Source of the DNA: Tricholoma matsutake
Lineage: Eukaryota > Basidiomycota > Agaricomycetes > Agaricales > Tricholomataceae
Direction of reading: 5' to 3'
DNA: 64,000 nt
Assembly (NCBI GenBank): GCA_026075535.2
Contig: AP026540.1
Span: 5,146,001 to 5,210,000, forward strand
Part shown: piece after piece, positions 34,497-43,687 of the stretch
Numbering within the stretch: position 1 is the first letter of the stretch
How the letters are laid out: each line of letters starts with the position of its first letter
The notes under the pieces: generated by a model
What the model saw: only the letters and a program-made list of their open reading frames with translations
Databases searched by the model: none
What the model was told of the DNA's origin: nothing
Made by a program: the position numbers and the translations under genes

Positions 34497-35122
34497 GGTC
34501 ACGTCGGCGATATCACATGACGCCCTCTATCGGTCACGAGGTTTCGCGCTACGTCGCTGGCACATTGCATTGCGTCTCATTCTATCTGTCTGAGTCTTGA
34601 CTTCGTGTCTTCCTTGTTGTGGACGAGGATTGTATTCTCGTTCTCCCTGCTGGGTTCCTCGTGGATATCGTGTTCTGCATCGTCGCTCTTCCCACATGCT
34701 CAAACTGACATGCCTCCTCACTTGACGTAGATCTGCCACAGTTGACAATCTTTGTCTTCCGAATTCTTGGCAGTTCGAATGTCCTCTTTTTTAGATCTCA
34801 ACGCTCAGGATAAGTCATATGGCCTCCCGCACAACCCATCAATCTAATCTCTCAACGCCCGGCAGCTGCGATCATCGTTGAGTACTCTTTAACACGATGT
34901 CTATGGAACAGAGGTTCTCTATTGAGTCAAGGATCGCCTTTCCCATAGTTCCACGCTATGATGGCGTGTATGGGCTCGTAGTGCTGGCCCTCTGATAATC
35001 ATCGCTGGAAAATTTATCATGTATAGCTGCTGTATAATTCCGATTGTTACCTTGTTGTTACCTAAGTAAACCCCAGCATTAGTATTAGTAAGGTCCTTAC
35101 TACAAATACGGCACGTGATGTC
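34497..35122. promoter_or_regulatory. Divergent region between ALG1 and NFU1
   Basis: A 626-bp gap between two start codons, expected to hold both promoters. The open frames here are short, without codon pattern or family motif. A CGTCGTCGTCGTCG run just inside ALG1 encodes its Thr repeat. Confidence 0.4.
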
Positions 35123-36132
35123 ATGGCTGTTGCTCAAACGTTCATCATGACTTCTTCCGTGGCTTCATCGTCGCTGCGTTGTCTGAATCGTGCATATTTA
35201 AACCTGAGACCAAGAAGATGTGTTCAAACCTTGAATCTGTTCTCAAGGGGAATTTTTTGCTCGTCGGTACACTTACGCCATGCCTCAATTTTTACCCCTA
35301 CATCTACCCACCAGCTGCGTGGACCTACTTTTACAAGTAGATTAAACCCAGCTCTTAGTGAGTATAAACTCAGTCAATCTGTTTTCAAACTGACAGCAAA
35401 TGTTTCCCAAAGGTCGGTCAATGTTCATCCAAACTGAGACAACTCCCAATGACGATTCACTCAAGTTTATTCCTGGTGTGCAAGTTATGGGAGAGGGAAC
35501 AGCTGAATTTCTCGACGCTCGTTCTGCCCTTGCCTCTCCTCTCGCTATCCGTGTAATGGGTATCGAAGGTGTAACAGGCGTTTTCTATGGACCTGATTTC
35601 GTCACTGTCTCCAAGGATTCCGAAGTTACATGGGCAGTTATCAAACCGGAAATTTACTCAATCTTAATGGAGTTTTTCTCCTCTGGACAACCTCTTTTTA
35701 GAAGCGAAGAGGACAGGGAAAACGCTGGACCCCAGGATACGCGCATTCTTGATACTGACTCGGAGACAGTTGCGATGATAAAGGAGTTACTGGAGACGCG
35801 AGTGAGACCTGCTATCATGGAGGACGGTGGAGACATCGAGTACCGAGGCTTCGACGAAGCTGGAGACGGTCTGGTGAGAGTGAAGCTGAAGGGAAGCTGC
35901 AGGGGATGTTCCTCGAGCGTTGTTACACTGAAGACAGGGATAGAAAGAATGATGATGCATTATATCCCGGAAGTCAAAGGTGTGGAGCAGGTGAGTTCGG
36001 GTTCTCTTTCGTGTAGTGGGCAGCTGACCGTATTTGCAGGTTATGGATCAGGAAGAAGATATAGCACTGAGTGAATTTAATAGACTTGAAAAGAGGCTTT
36101 CGGAGCAGGAATCTGTGAAGGGCTCCCCGTGA
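35123..36132 (+). CDS. NFU1: Mitochondrial iron-sulfur scaffold NFU1
   Basis: Late-acting Fe-S carrier of mitochondria that delivers 4Fe-4S clusters to lipoate synthase and other enzymes. Exons 35123-35336, 35413-35990 and 36040-36132 give 294 residues (an in-frame ATG at 35147 is an alternative start). The N-terminus is rich in Arg/Ser/Leu and lacks acids, a typical mitochondrial presequence. The Nfu N-domain reads RSMFIQTETTPN, SLKFIPGVQV and GVTGVFYGPDFVTVSKD. The C-domain has MEDGGDIEYRGFD and the cluster-binding CRGCSSS (C-x2-C), then HYIPEVKGVEQV. Length and order match fungal NFU1. Confidence 0.95.
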
Positions 36133-37047
36133 GCTTTATCATTCCGTACCTTTGCTTCGCATTCACACCATCACACAGCATGGCCCAGTATATGTCAGTG
36201 TAAGAATCGCAACTCTGAAATAATTTTGTAATTCCACTCCGGCCCCATTGATCATATTCATTTTGTCCAACGATATCGGTGTTTAACCAATAGGGTTCGC
36301 CCGATTTGTCAAGGGGGCAGACCGCGATATCCATCTGTCTTGCGAGTCACGTTGAGCCCAGTGCGGATTCCTGAAAGTGGGGACTTCCGTTTGGGAATGT
36401 TAGAGTATTGGCCCACATTGTTTTCACCTTCTACATTGCTCATTTGACTAGAATAAGTTGCGTTGACACTGTTTCTGATTCACCACCGTTTTTCCTGAAA
36501 TAAAATTTGAAGGCACCATTTTGAGTACTTCTCATTGATTTCTCCGGAACAGATTTTCGGAAGGATCCTCAATGTTGAGAACTTCGTGTTCTGAAGGGCC
36601 CTCTGGTTGAACTAAGCTGTTTTAAAAAAATCTACTCCGGAGACTTTTTTAAGAACATGTTCTCGAGCATTTTTTTCTCATACAAACAATACGTGAATCC
36701 TACTGTGGATAGAGATAAGGACGACTACCGTTCTTCACTGTGAGTGTCGGAGTTTAAATTTAGCGAGCGTTGCCTGACTGAAAGGTCCTCATGGGAATGC
36801 AATAAGTGCGTCTTCTTTGCTTAAGGCGATATCTTACTTAGGTCGGGCTGCCTACTTTTTAACCTTTGGTTGAATCTTTTGGAATGCGTCGAAATAATCA
36901 GCTATGTAATGTACATAGATACTGAAATGAGGCATATAAAGGGGATAATATAAATAGGCGATCAATTGAGACCTGAAGCTGAAGGTTTTGGAGCACGACC
37001 TCACTCCTTCCAGGACTTGATGCAGGTGGCCGTGGGCAACGATAATC
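36133..37047. other. 915-bp region without a gene
   Basis: The region between NFU1 and the copper-fist gene. A minus-strand open frame at 36077-36334 overlaps the last NFU1 exon and has no family match; it is not accepted. The rest is AT-rich with T runs, likely the NFU1 3' UTR and the promoter of the copper-fist gene. I looked for Cu-responsive TTTGCTC-type sites and cannot claim any. Confidence 0.4.
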
Positions 37048-38509
37048 ATGGTCAAGTCTATGCAATACCTGAGTTCTCTTCGTTACTGAAATCCTAATGA
37101 CTAATAGGTCTACGTCAATAGTAAGAAGTTTGCATGGTGAGTCTAGAACCCATATAATGTGTTCTCATTCCTCATTCATCCAACGTCAGCGAATCATGCA
37201 TCAAAGGTCACCGCTCCTCGTCTTGTACCCACACGGATCGACCTCTTTTTGAGGTCAAAAAGAAAGGGCGACCTGTCTCACAATGCACCAAGTGTCGTGA
37301 ATTGCGCCAGTCTAGAAAGGTCCATTCCAAATGTACGTGCAACCCGGTGGGTGATAGCCCAACGCCAGCGGAACTCGTCAGGGTACTTTCAGGAAGCAAG
37401 TGTATGTTCGCCAGTTCTCTTCTGTTACTCCGCGCGTCTTATCCTACATCTTCGTATACTTAGCAAGGAGATTCATCCCTATAGTTCCCGCACTTCCAAA
37501 CGGGTTGAAAGATGTCCTGCAGGCCTCTGGGATCCACAGTTATGCACCTGCTGATGCACGACAACGAGGTGAGAGTATGTCAAGTTTGCGTTCTTCCGTC
37601 TGTCTCATTAGTCTTGTAGTGGCTTCGCTCCTGAATCCTTGCAGTTGCAAAAGCGTCTGGAGATGCAAGTGCCGAGAATCAAACCCATCTGGCTCCAAAC
37701 ACGAGAGGAACTCGGATGCCCTAGTACTCCCAGCAGCAATGTGCTGTGGAGAGGCATCAGCGTCAAGTTCTGCCACCCCCGGAGCACCGATGATGCACCG
37801 ATCCTTCAGACAAAGCAGCCCTACTATGTCATCTAACAAACGGCCGAACCACGATAGTGTCATAACACCCGGACCTGATTTACCGCCCATCTATCTAGAT
37901 GTGGCACCTGCATCGACACCTCTCATTCCTACTTTCCCGACTATGCCTCCGTTAAGCACAATTGCTTCACTTGCAGGGTCAGGCTGTACCTGTGGAGTGC
38001 AGTGTGCTTGTCCCGGATGTCTAGAGCATCGTGGAGCTGAACATGCTTCGAAAGACAGGAAGGATTGCGCAAATGGGTGTGGGACATGTGTCGATCACAG
38101 TATTGGGATCGCTTTGCCGAACTCTGAACCTGGGACGAACTACCTTGATAAGTTCTTCGCCCGCGCAGCTGCCCTTCCTGCGCCTCCAGCCAACCGCAAG
38201 ATGGGTGTTGGGATGGATCTTGATCCGATGAATGTCACGGTTTACCCGGATGCAGCAAGGGATGCGGGCGAGCGTGGCGTGGCCTTCGGACTTGTCAACT
38301 TGCCGAAGCTGGAGTGCTGTAGTGGTCGGTGTGAGTGTCCAAATGGGACATGCGGTTGCGGTAAGTTTTGCAGTGGACGTTGTGTGGAACACGAGGACGA
38401 GAATACCAGAAAGCAGGGGATAATTGTAGCCCCCGAAGCAGCGCCTTTGGTTCAGGGGACATTGATGAAAGCTGGCTCTCCGGTCTCGCGCAGTTGTTGT
38501 GCGGGGTAG
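37048..38509 (+). CDS. Copper-fist transcription factor (Mac1/Cuf1-like)
   Basis: Nuclear copper-sensing regulator. Exons 37048-37050 (the ATG alone), 37108-37136, 37190-37401, 37485-37568 and 37620-38509 give 405 residues. The N-terminal copper fist is complete: VYVNSKKFACESCIKGHR, SSCTHTDRPLFEVKKKGRP, then CTKCRELRQ and HSKCTC. Three Cys clusters follow: CSCKSVWRCKC, CTCGVQCACPGCLEH (C-x-C-x3-C-x-C-x2-C-x2-H, the Mac1/Cuf1 copper-binding pattern) and a C-terminal one with CECPNGTCGCGKFC. Mac1/Cuf1 proteins activate copper and iron uptake genes when copper is low; Ace1 proteins activate metallothionein when copper is high, and sequence alone does not settle the direction. The intron right after ATG is needed to join the start to VYVNSKK, the usual copper-fist beginning. 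Confidence 0.9.
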
Positions 38510-38927
38510 AGGGTTGATGGCAGTGTGTAGTGCGTAGTGAATTGAAGCAATGCCATGCCATCCTTTCCTCACTGTTTAGGGCATAACCATGGTCTGTCTA
38601 TTGTGCAACTCTCAACTTGAACCAGTGTACTTGAGGAATGTATATCGTGTATAACACTTAGCTCGCAAATCCACCAGGTACTTATGAGGCGAGTATAAAG
38701 ATACATTGGATTCCAAGAGTGTATACAAATTGCAATGCATCAGGGTAACCTAAACACCCTTCCCCCCGCCCAAACACCGACCGGACGAGGCATTAGTAGC
38801 AAGAATCATTAACTTAAACACTGTAATGATATGTGATCAAAAAATATAATATCTGAGAGATACAGGCACTCACGTATCGTCTGACGAAAGCAGACAGGCA
38901 GATATGTTAAACAAACACGCTGGGATG
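38510..38927. other. Convergent gap
   Basis: A 418-bp spacer between the stops of the copper-fist gene and the E2 gene. It contains a CCCTTCCCCCCGCCC patch near 38760 but no gene. Confidence 0.4.
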
Positions 38928-39813
38928 CTAAACGGGGATCATACCATCATAGTGGAACCGTGTCTATAATAATATCCGAAAGCATAAGTACATGCGTTTA
39001 CTTCGGTCGGATGCTCAGCGTACCTTCTTCGGATTGTCCGGTGCATGACGGACGTAACGGTCATTATCGACCGGACTTTAGTATCATCAGAACCATCTGT
39101 CGCCAAGACGGACTGTTGAACTCACCGTTCCTTCTTCTACAAGAAATATGTTCAGCAAGAGAAACCTGTGTAATAGAGGGGAAACATGCACCTTGCAAGA
39201 GGCAAGCATACTCTGTAATGTCACACATACTGCAACGACACTTAGCACCGGTGACCACTCGTTCCCAAGAATCGATGCGCATATCTAGAGCTCATTCGGT
39301 GAGCAACGATAATGACAGATGAGATTTGGGCAACGTCACGCACATGACCATTTGAGTAGACATGCTATGGTGTCTTCAGTGTCAGAACACAGCTTGCCAA
39401 CGACAACCGAGTGAAGGAAACTTACAGGATGCACTGGAGCTTCTTTACCATCCGTCACGACAAACTGTACTGCAGGCGAGGATATAGGATAACTTGTGTC
39501 GAATCTGAATTGTAGGGTATAAACTTCGCCCTAAAATGTGTCGCAGTTGGTCACCTACGAGCAGGAAGATAGAATGTGTTCAAGTTCACTCACCGGATAT
39601 AGAGACTCGCCCATAACTTCAATTGTGAACACCCACGTCGAGAAATCATCTGCCTGCACTAGATTGATTCCTTCATCGCAGAAGAGTAACCAAAGTTAAT
39701 CCACGATAATGGTCATGGTGCAGGGATTAGGTACAAGGCTCACCAACAGGACATCCTTCGTTTTTTATTTCTGACAGCTCTTTAGAAAGACGTCTGGCGG
39801 AAATTGAGGCCAT
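38928..39813 (-). CDS. Ubiquitin-conjugating enzyme, UBE2W type
   Basis: E2 enzyme. UBE2W family members attach ubiquitin to the free alpha-amino group of substrates with disordered N-termini. The reading starts MASISARRLSKELSEIKN at 39813; a longer in-frame start at 39972 would add 53 residues not typical of the family. Blocks in order over about seven exons: DDFSTWVFTIEVMGESLYPG, GEVYTLQFRFDTSYPISSPA, VQFVVTDGKEAPVHP, then HVYSNGHICASILGNEW with the active-site Cys and the HPH triad that marks UBE2W (other E2s have HPN), SVVAVCVTLQSMLASC, KERPVDNDRYVRHAPDNPKK and TRFHYDGMIPV at the stop. The fold looks complete. Confidence 0.9.
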
Positions 39814-40185
39814 AGAGAGTTTCCGGTCGTCAATGAGACGTAATACAGCACCTACCACCGATACCTGAAAGTTTGGTCCAGACGCCTTTGCCAAGCGAGC
39901 GCAAACAATCAATCTATTAAAATCTTCGTTTTTAGTTGGTTCGCTCTTCCAAATGTCTACCCTCCCTGCCATAGAGTCACTTGCTTTCCCATCACAAAAG
40001 GGTTATGCAGGCGCTCGTGGGGATGCAGAGCATTCCTAAGGCCATGCCTCATCACGTTTGGAAGGTGTCCTTCGCAGCATCGGCCGTTGTGATTTGACGT
40101 GGTACATATTCCAGTTATTAAATAAATCCACAGAACAGAGTCTCCATTTAAATTTATTTCTGTGCTATATTTTGCGCTCTAAAAT
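39814..40185. other. Gap between HEM3 and the E2 gene
   Basis: A 372-bp stretch in which both flanking genes run on the minus strand; it holds the 3' UTR of HEM3 and the promoter of the E2. An ATG-led in-frame extension of the E2 (39972) is possible but not favoured. Confidence 0.35.
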
Positions 40186-41358
40186 CTATTTACTCGCATC
40201 TTCAACTCTCCGATTTCGGTCTTTGTTGATATCGTCTAGGACCTTCTTCGCCCCACTGTCCAGCAGAACTCGTGCAAGCCCCTTCCCTACTTCTTCAGCC
40301 TGCTCCGCACTGCCAACGCGGTTTTTCAACGTGTGTTCCACATGAACATCTCCATTTATTGCTGTCACGCAGCCTGTGAGGGTTAAAACCCCAGCTCTGG
40401 TCTCGCTAGCATCGACTTCCAGTGCACTAGACACCCCAACGGGAACGCTACAACCACCTTCCAGTACCCTCAAACATGCCCGCTCAGCCAAGCACTTCCA
40501 TTCCGTTTCCCAGTGGTTCAATTTCTTGCATAGTTCAATTGCCTCGATATCATCACTCCGAACTTCTACTGCAAGCGCGCCTTGCGAGACTGCATGGTAG
40601 AGTATCGGAGGTCTAAGATCGGAGGTAATGCGATCACTCATTCCCAGGCGTACTATACCAGCCCTCGCAAGAATGAGGGCTGCATATGGCCCATCTGGAG
40701 CATCGAGTTTGGCGAAACGAGTGTTCCTATTCAAACGGTCAGAATATAATGATTGTGCGGAAGCCAAGAACATGTTTACAGATTTCCACGCTACAGAAGT
40801 TGGGTGAAGTCGAATCTGCAGTAGTACGAAGGCATCACTCACCACATCTAAGAACTTCAGCTTGGGGAAGTTTCGTTTCAATTGCGCAACTCGTCTGACA
40901 CTGCTGGTTCCAACCACGCTACCACCTGGTAGATCCTCGAGAGATTTCCAACTTTTTCCGCACTTAACGACAAGACTGTCCACCGGATCCTCTCTCTCGA
41001 GAATGGCACCGATAACACAACCCTCGGGCAATGTGGTGGGAACATCTTTCAATGAGTGAATGATCATATCCACAGCGCCTTCCCTTAACACGACTTCGAG
41101 TTCTTTGGTCCAAAGGGCTTTGCCTCCGAGAAGGTACAGAGCCTGAGATTGGTTCTTGTCGCCTGAAGTAGCCATGAAAGATGTTTTAAATATCGGTACT
41201 GGCGCGTGCTCATGGGTAGATTCTGAAGGTGGTGGAAAGAGAGCTTGGAGGGTGGCAAGGACAATATTGGTCTGGATTTGGGCAAGCTGAGAAGCACGCG
41301 ACGCCAGCGTAAACGTTCGTGATGAAAACGCTGTTTTGGGTATATCTGTTGGTGTCAT
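40186..41358 (-). CDS. HEM3: Hydroxymethylbilane synthase (porphobilinogen deaminase) with an 11-nt exon
   Basis: Polymerises four porphobilinogens into hydroxymethylbilane, the third step of heme synthesis, in the cytosol. Exons 41358-40843, 40790-40780 and 40726-40186 give 355 residues, the usual length. The ATG at 41358 precedes TFTLASRASQLAQIQ. Motifs: TSGDKNQSQALYLLGGKALW, IIHSLKDVPTTLPEG, VVGTSSVRRVAQLKR, then RGNLNTRFAKLD, which is created only by splicing the 11-nt exon CGTGGAAATCT; further on is the cofactor loop LEGGCSVPVG, whose Cys carries the dipyrromethane. The unspliced region is also open in frame, so a single long ORF of this gene gives a wrong 39-residue insert in the place of the RGNL loop. 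Confidence 0.96.
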   Translation of the reverse strand: MTPTDIPKTAFSSRTFTLASRASQLAQIQTNIVLATLQALFPPPSESTHEHAPVPIFKTSFMATSGDKNQSQALYLLGGKALWTKELEVVLREGAVDMIIHSLKDVPTTLPEGCVIGAILEREDPVDSLVVKCGKSWKSLEDLPGGSVVGTSSVRRVAQLKRNFPKLKFLDVVSDAFVLLQIRLHPTSVAWKSVNMFLASAQSLYSDRLNRNTRFAKLDAPDGPYAALILARAGIVRLGMSDRITSDLRPPILYHAVSQGALAVEVRSDDIEAIELCKKLNHWETEWKCLAERACLRVLEGGCSVPVGVSSALEVDASETRAGVLTLTGCVTAINGDVHVEHTLKNRVGSAEQAEEVGKGLARVLLDSGAKKVLDDINKDRNRRVEDASK

Positions 41359-42075
41359 TAGCAAAAGCTTACTTCTAGCGCACACACAATCAGGATCGGC
41401 TTGTAAGGGCTCCGAGTTCACACCGAGTTCACTTTTTGTCGATCGTTCAGAAGGGCCGAGGTTAGTCACATCGGTCACAATACCCTGTGACACCGTTGTT
41501 GAATGGATGGCATTGGAAGTATACTCCTAGAAAGATGATGTACTCTGTCGGTATGTTCATCGTAATTTCGTGGGGTGTAAATTTCACTGAACGAATGTAA
41601 ACGTGTCTCAAGAGTCCAGGTCCGTCATGAAGGATGCACGAGGTAAACATGTACATTAAGGAATCTATGAGATTGAAGTGACAACATATCAGCTGTGGGA
41701 TCTTGTTGATCATTTCCCCTCTCCTAGTTCACAGCCGTTTCCGGTCCTTCATAGGTATACGTATCAAGAATCATGGATTGGTAGAAATAGGACCGACGAA
41801 ATACTGGACAATCCGAAAGTTGTACTTCCCGGGGCCTGACATGATCATAACTGGGGAGTAAGCTGTCAGGCCTCCATGCTAAGAGCGCGTTATGCCCCCT
41901 TCCACCTTAAGTCTTCTTGTATTTTTTTTTCAACCATCTTGAACACTTTATTTCTTTCTTAGTCCTTCCTGTCCTTTCTTGTACTCTCTTGAAGAGAGTC
42001 AACCTTCATTTTTCCTGCATCGCAGGGGCAGGGCGCACAGTCGCCGTAGTTTGGCGGGCAACTTTCAAAAAAAAA
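41359..42075. promoter_or_regulatory. Divergent gap between HEM3 and the repeat locus
   Basis: A 717-bp region with no supported gene. It ends in a CT-rich stretch and an A9-A10 run just before the ATG at 42076. A weak in-frame extension of HEM3 up to a GTG at 41493 lacks an ATG and is not taken. Confidence 0.4.
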
Positions 42076-43499
42076 ATGCTTCTAAAACTGTGGACGTTCT
42101 TTCTTTCCATCTTGTTCTGGCAGCTCCGATACGGTCAGTGATCCGGAGTCGTGCAAATGTTGAATCAGTCGCACTTCCTCCTCCTAGCGATACATCTAAG
42201 CATAATTGGTAGCCTTTACTGAGGTCTTTTATCCCTAAACTTCTGGTTGCAGATGCATCAAACGTAGGCGCTGAGCAGCGATCGAGATCAGGAGTGCTGC
42301 CTCACCTGACGTATGCTTTGACGTTGCCGATTTCCGGCATGGTGATTTTTTTGTTGATGTAGCTTTTGAAGAAGTGCAACACTTCCAACGCTGACCAGAA
42401 GTTTGACCTGATCACTAAGGTATTTGGTTTTCATCTAGTCTATGACTAACTTACCCTGTGGTATTCATTTAGAGGGCGAGCACAACAACGTGGAAGATGG
42501 CAGAATCACAATAATTGTCTCCAGCCAGCAATTTACTTGCATTGACATAAGAAGTAATGAAAATGACCGCACACTTTTCGCATGTGGTAAGTCCTGCACC
42601 AACTCGCAATAACAGGTGGTCGAGACGGCGAAACTACTGCCGATCAGCAGTTCTACTTCAACTCTACCACGAGCCATTTAGGTAGGATGGATTTTCCCTT
42701 GGTCAGAAATTCAGTCAACAATGGCGTTGGTTCTGGAAACCAGTGCTTGACTTTTAATCCCGACGGTTTCCTCAGCAATTCACCTTGCTCACCACCCAAC
42801 TTCACGCCAGAGCAAACTTGGCTAGTAGGAGATACAGTTGTTCTGCGGTTTCATCTGCATCTTCAACCGCCGCTCCAGAAACTTTCAGACTTCCTCCTCC
42901 TGGTAGAGATGGACCTGGTAAGGCACTACTAACTCAACTGCGTTTCCTTTCCCGGCATCTGCTTCGACGTCTCTAATTCCGTGCTGGTGACTTTCGCTTC
43001 AACCTTAATCCTATAGCGCTGAAGAAATGCGATGCCTCTGTCGCTGGCTAGAAGTTCGATTTAATCACAGGTTGACAGCTATGTATCTTTGAGTTTGCAC
43101 GTACGGCCATTCTGACATTTCAATTGAGTAGGGCGTGCACAATGGTGTGGCGGATGGTAAGATTCTCACCGTCTCTAGTCAACAATTCACTGTCGACAGA
43201 CGAAGCAACATAAACGACCGTACTCGTCCTGGTCTTTTCGCTTGCGGTCAGGTATACCACAATTCTTCCTACCCGTTTATTTATAGTGCAGCTGGAGACG
43301 GTCAGACTACTGCCGATCAACAGTTCTTCTTCAACTCCACCACCAGCAGTTCAGGCCGGATGGGCTTTCCCTTGGTCCAGAATGCAATCAATAATGGCAT
43401 TAACCAATGTTTAACCCTGAACGTTGACGGTTTCTTGAGTAACACACTTTGCTCACCACCCAATTTTACCCCAGAGCAATCTTGGGTCGTATATTGACA
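42076..43499 (+). pseudogene. Secreted-protein locus with two tandem domain copies, decayed
   Basis: An exon at 42076-42133 encodes a signal peptide (MLLKLWTFFLSILFWQL) followed by a 5' splice site. Two related domain copies follow (about 42330-42830 and 42950-43499). Each reads LKKC..., KFDLIT, a segment with SSQQFT, then TTADQQF, FNSTTSS, a GFPLV- or DFPLV-type block and NQCLT with PCSPPNFTPEQ (TLCSPPNFTPEQ in copy 2). Between them is a Ser/Thr/Pro linker. Copy 2 has a TAG in place of the Gln codon in the LKKC...KFDLIT block, and copy 1 appears frame-shifted just upstream of LKKC. The QC...W pattern resembles ricin-B-type lectin repeats but this is weak. A single gene with unusual introns is the alternative. 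Confidence 0.45.
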
Positions 43500-43687
43500 G
43501 ATAGTTATAAATGGCGTAAACGACGGTTGCTCAGTGTCTCTGTAGAGAAGGGGAATTTGAATATATAAGTGAAGCACCTAAATCCGATTACAATATGCAG
43601 ACCAGAAAAAATTACAAGTATTTATGCATCGTCACGGAAGGATATTGGAAACAGGCGAAGAAAAATGGCGGAGGCGCCGGTAAACGT

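Noticed and set aside
36077..36334. Minus-strand open frame of 85 codons
   Set aside because: It overlaps the last NFU1 exon, shows no motif, and has no splice partners; likely chance.
40727..40842. In-frame stretch of HEM3 that could be coding as it stands
   Set aside because: It replaces the invariant RGNL loop with 39 unrelated residues, while a clean two-intron solution restores it.
41359..41493. N-terminal extension of HEM3
   Set aside because: It starts with GTG, shows no presequence features, and lies upstream of the family start.
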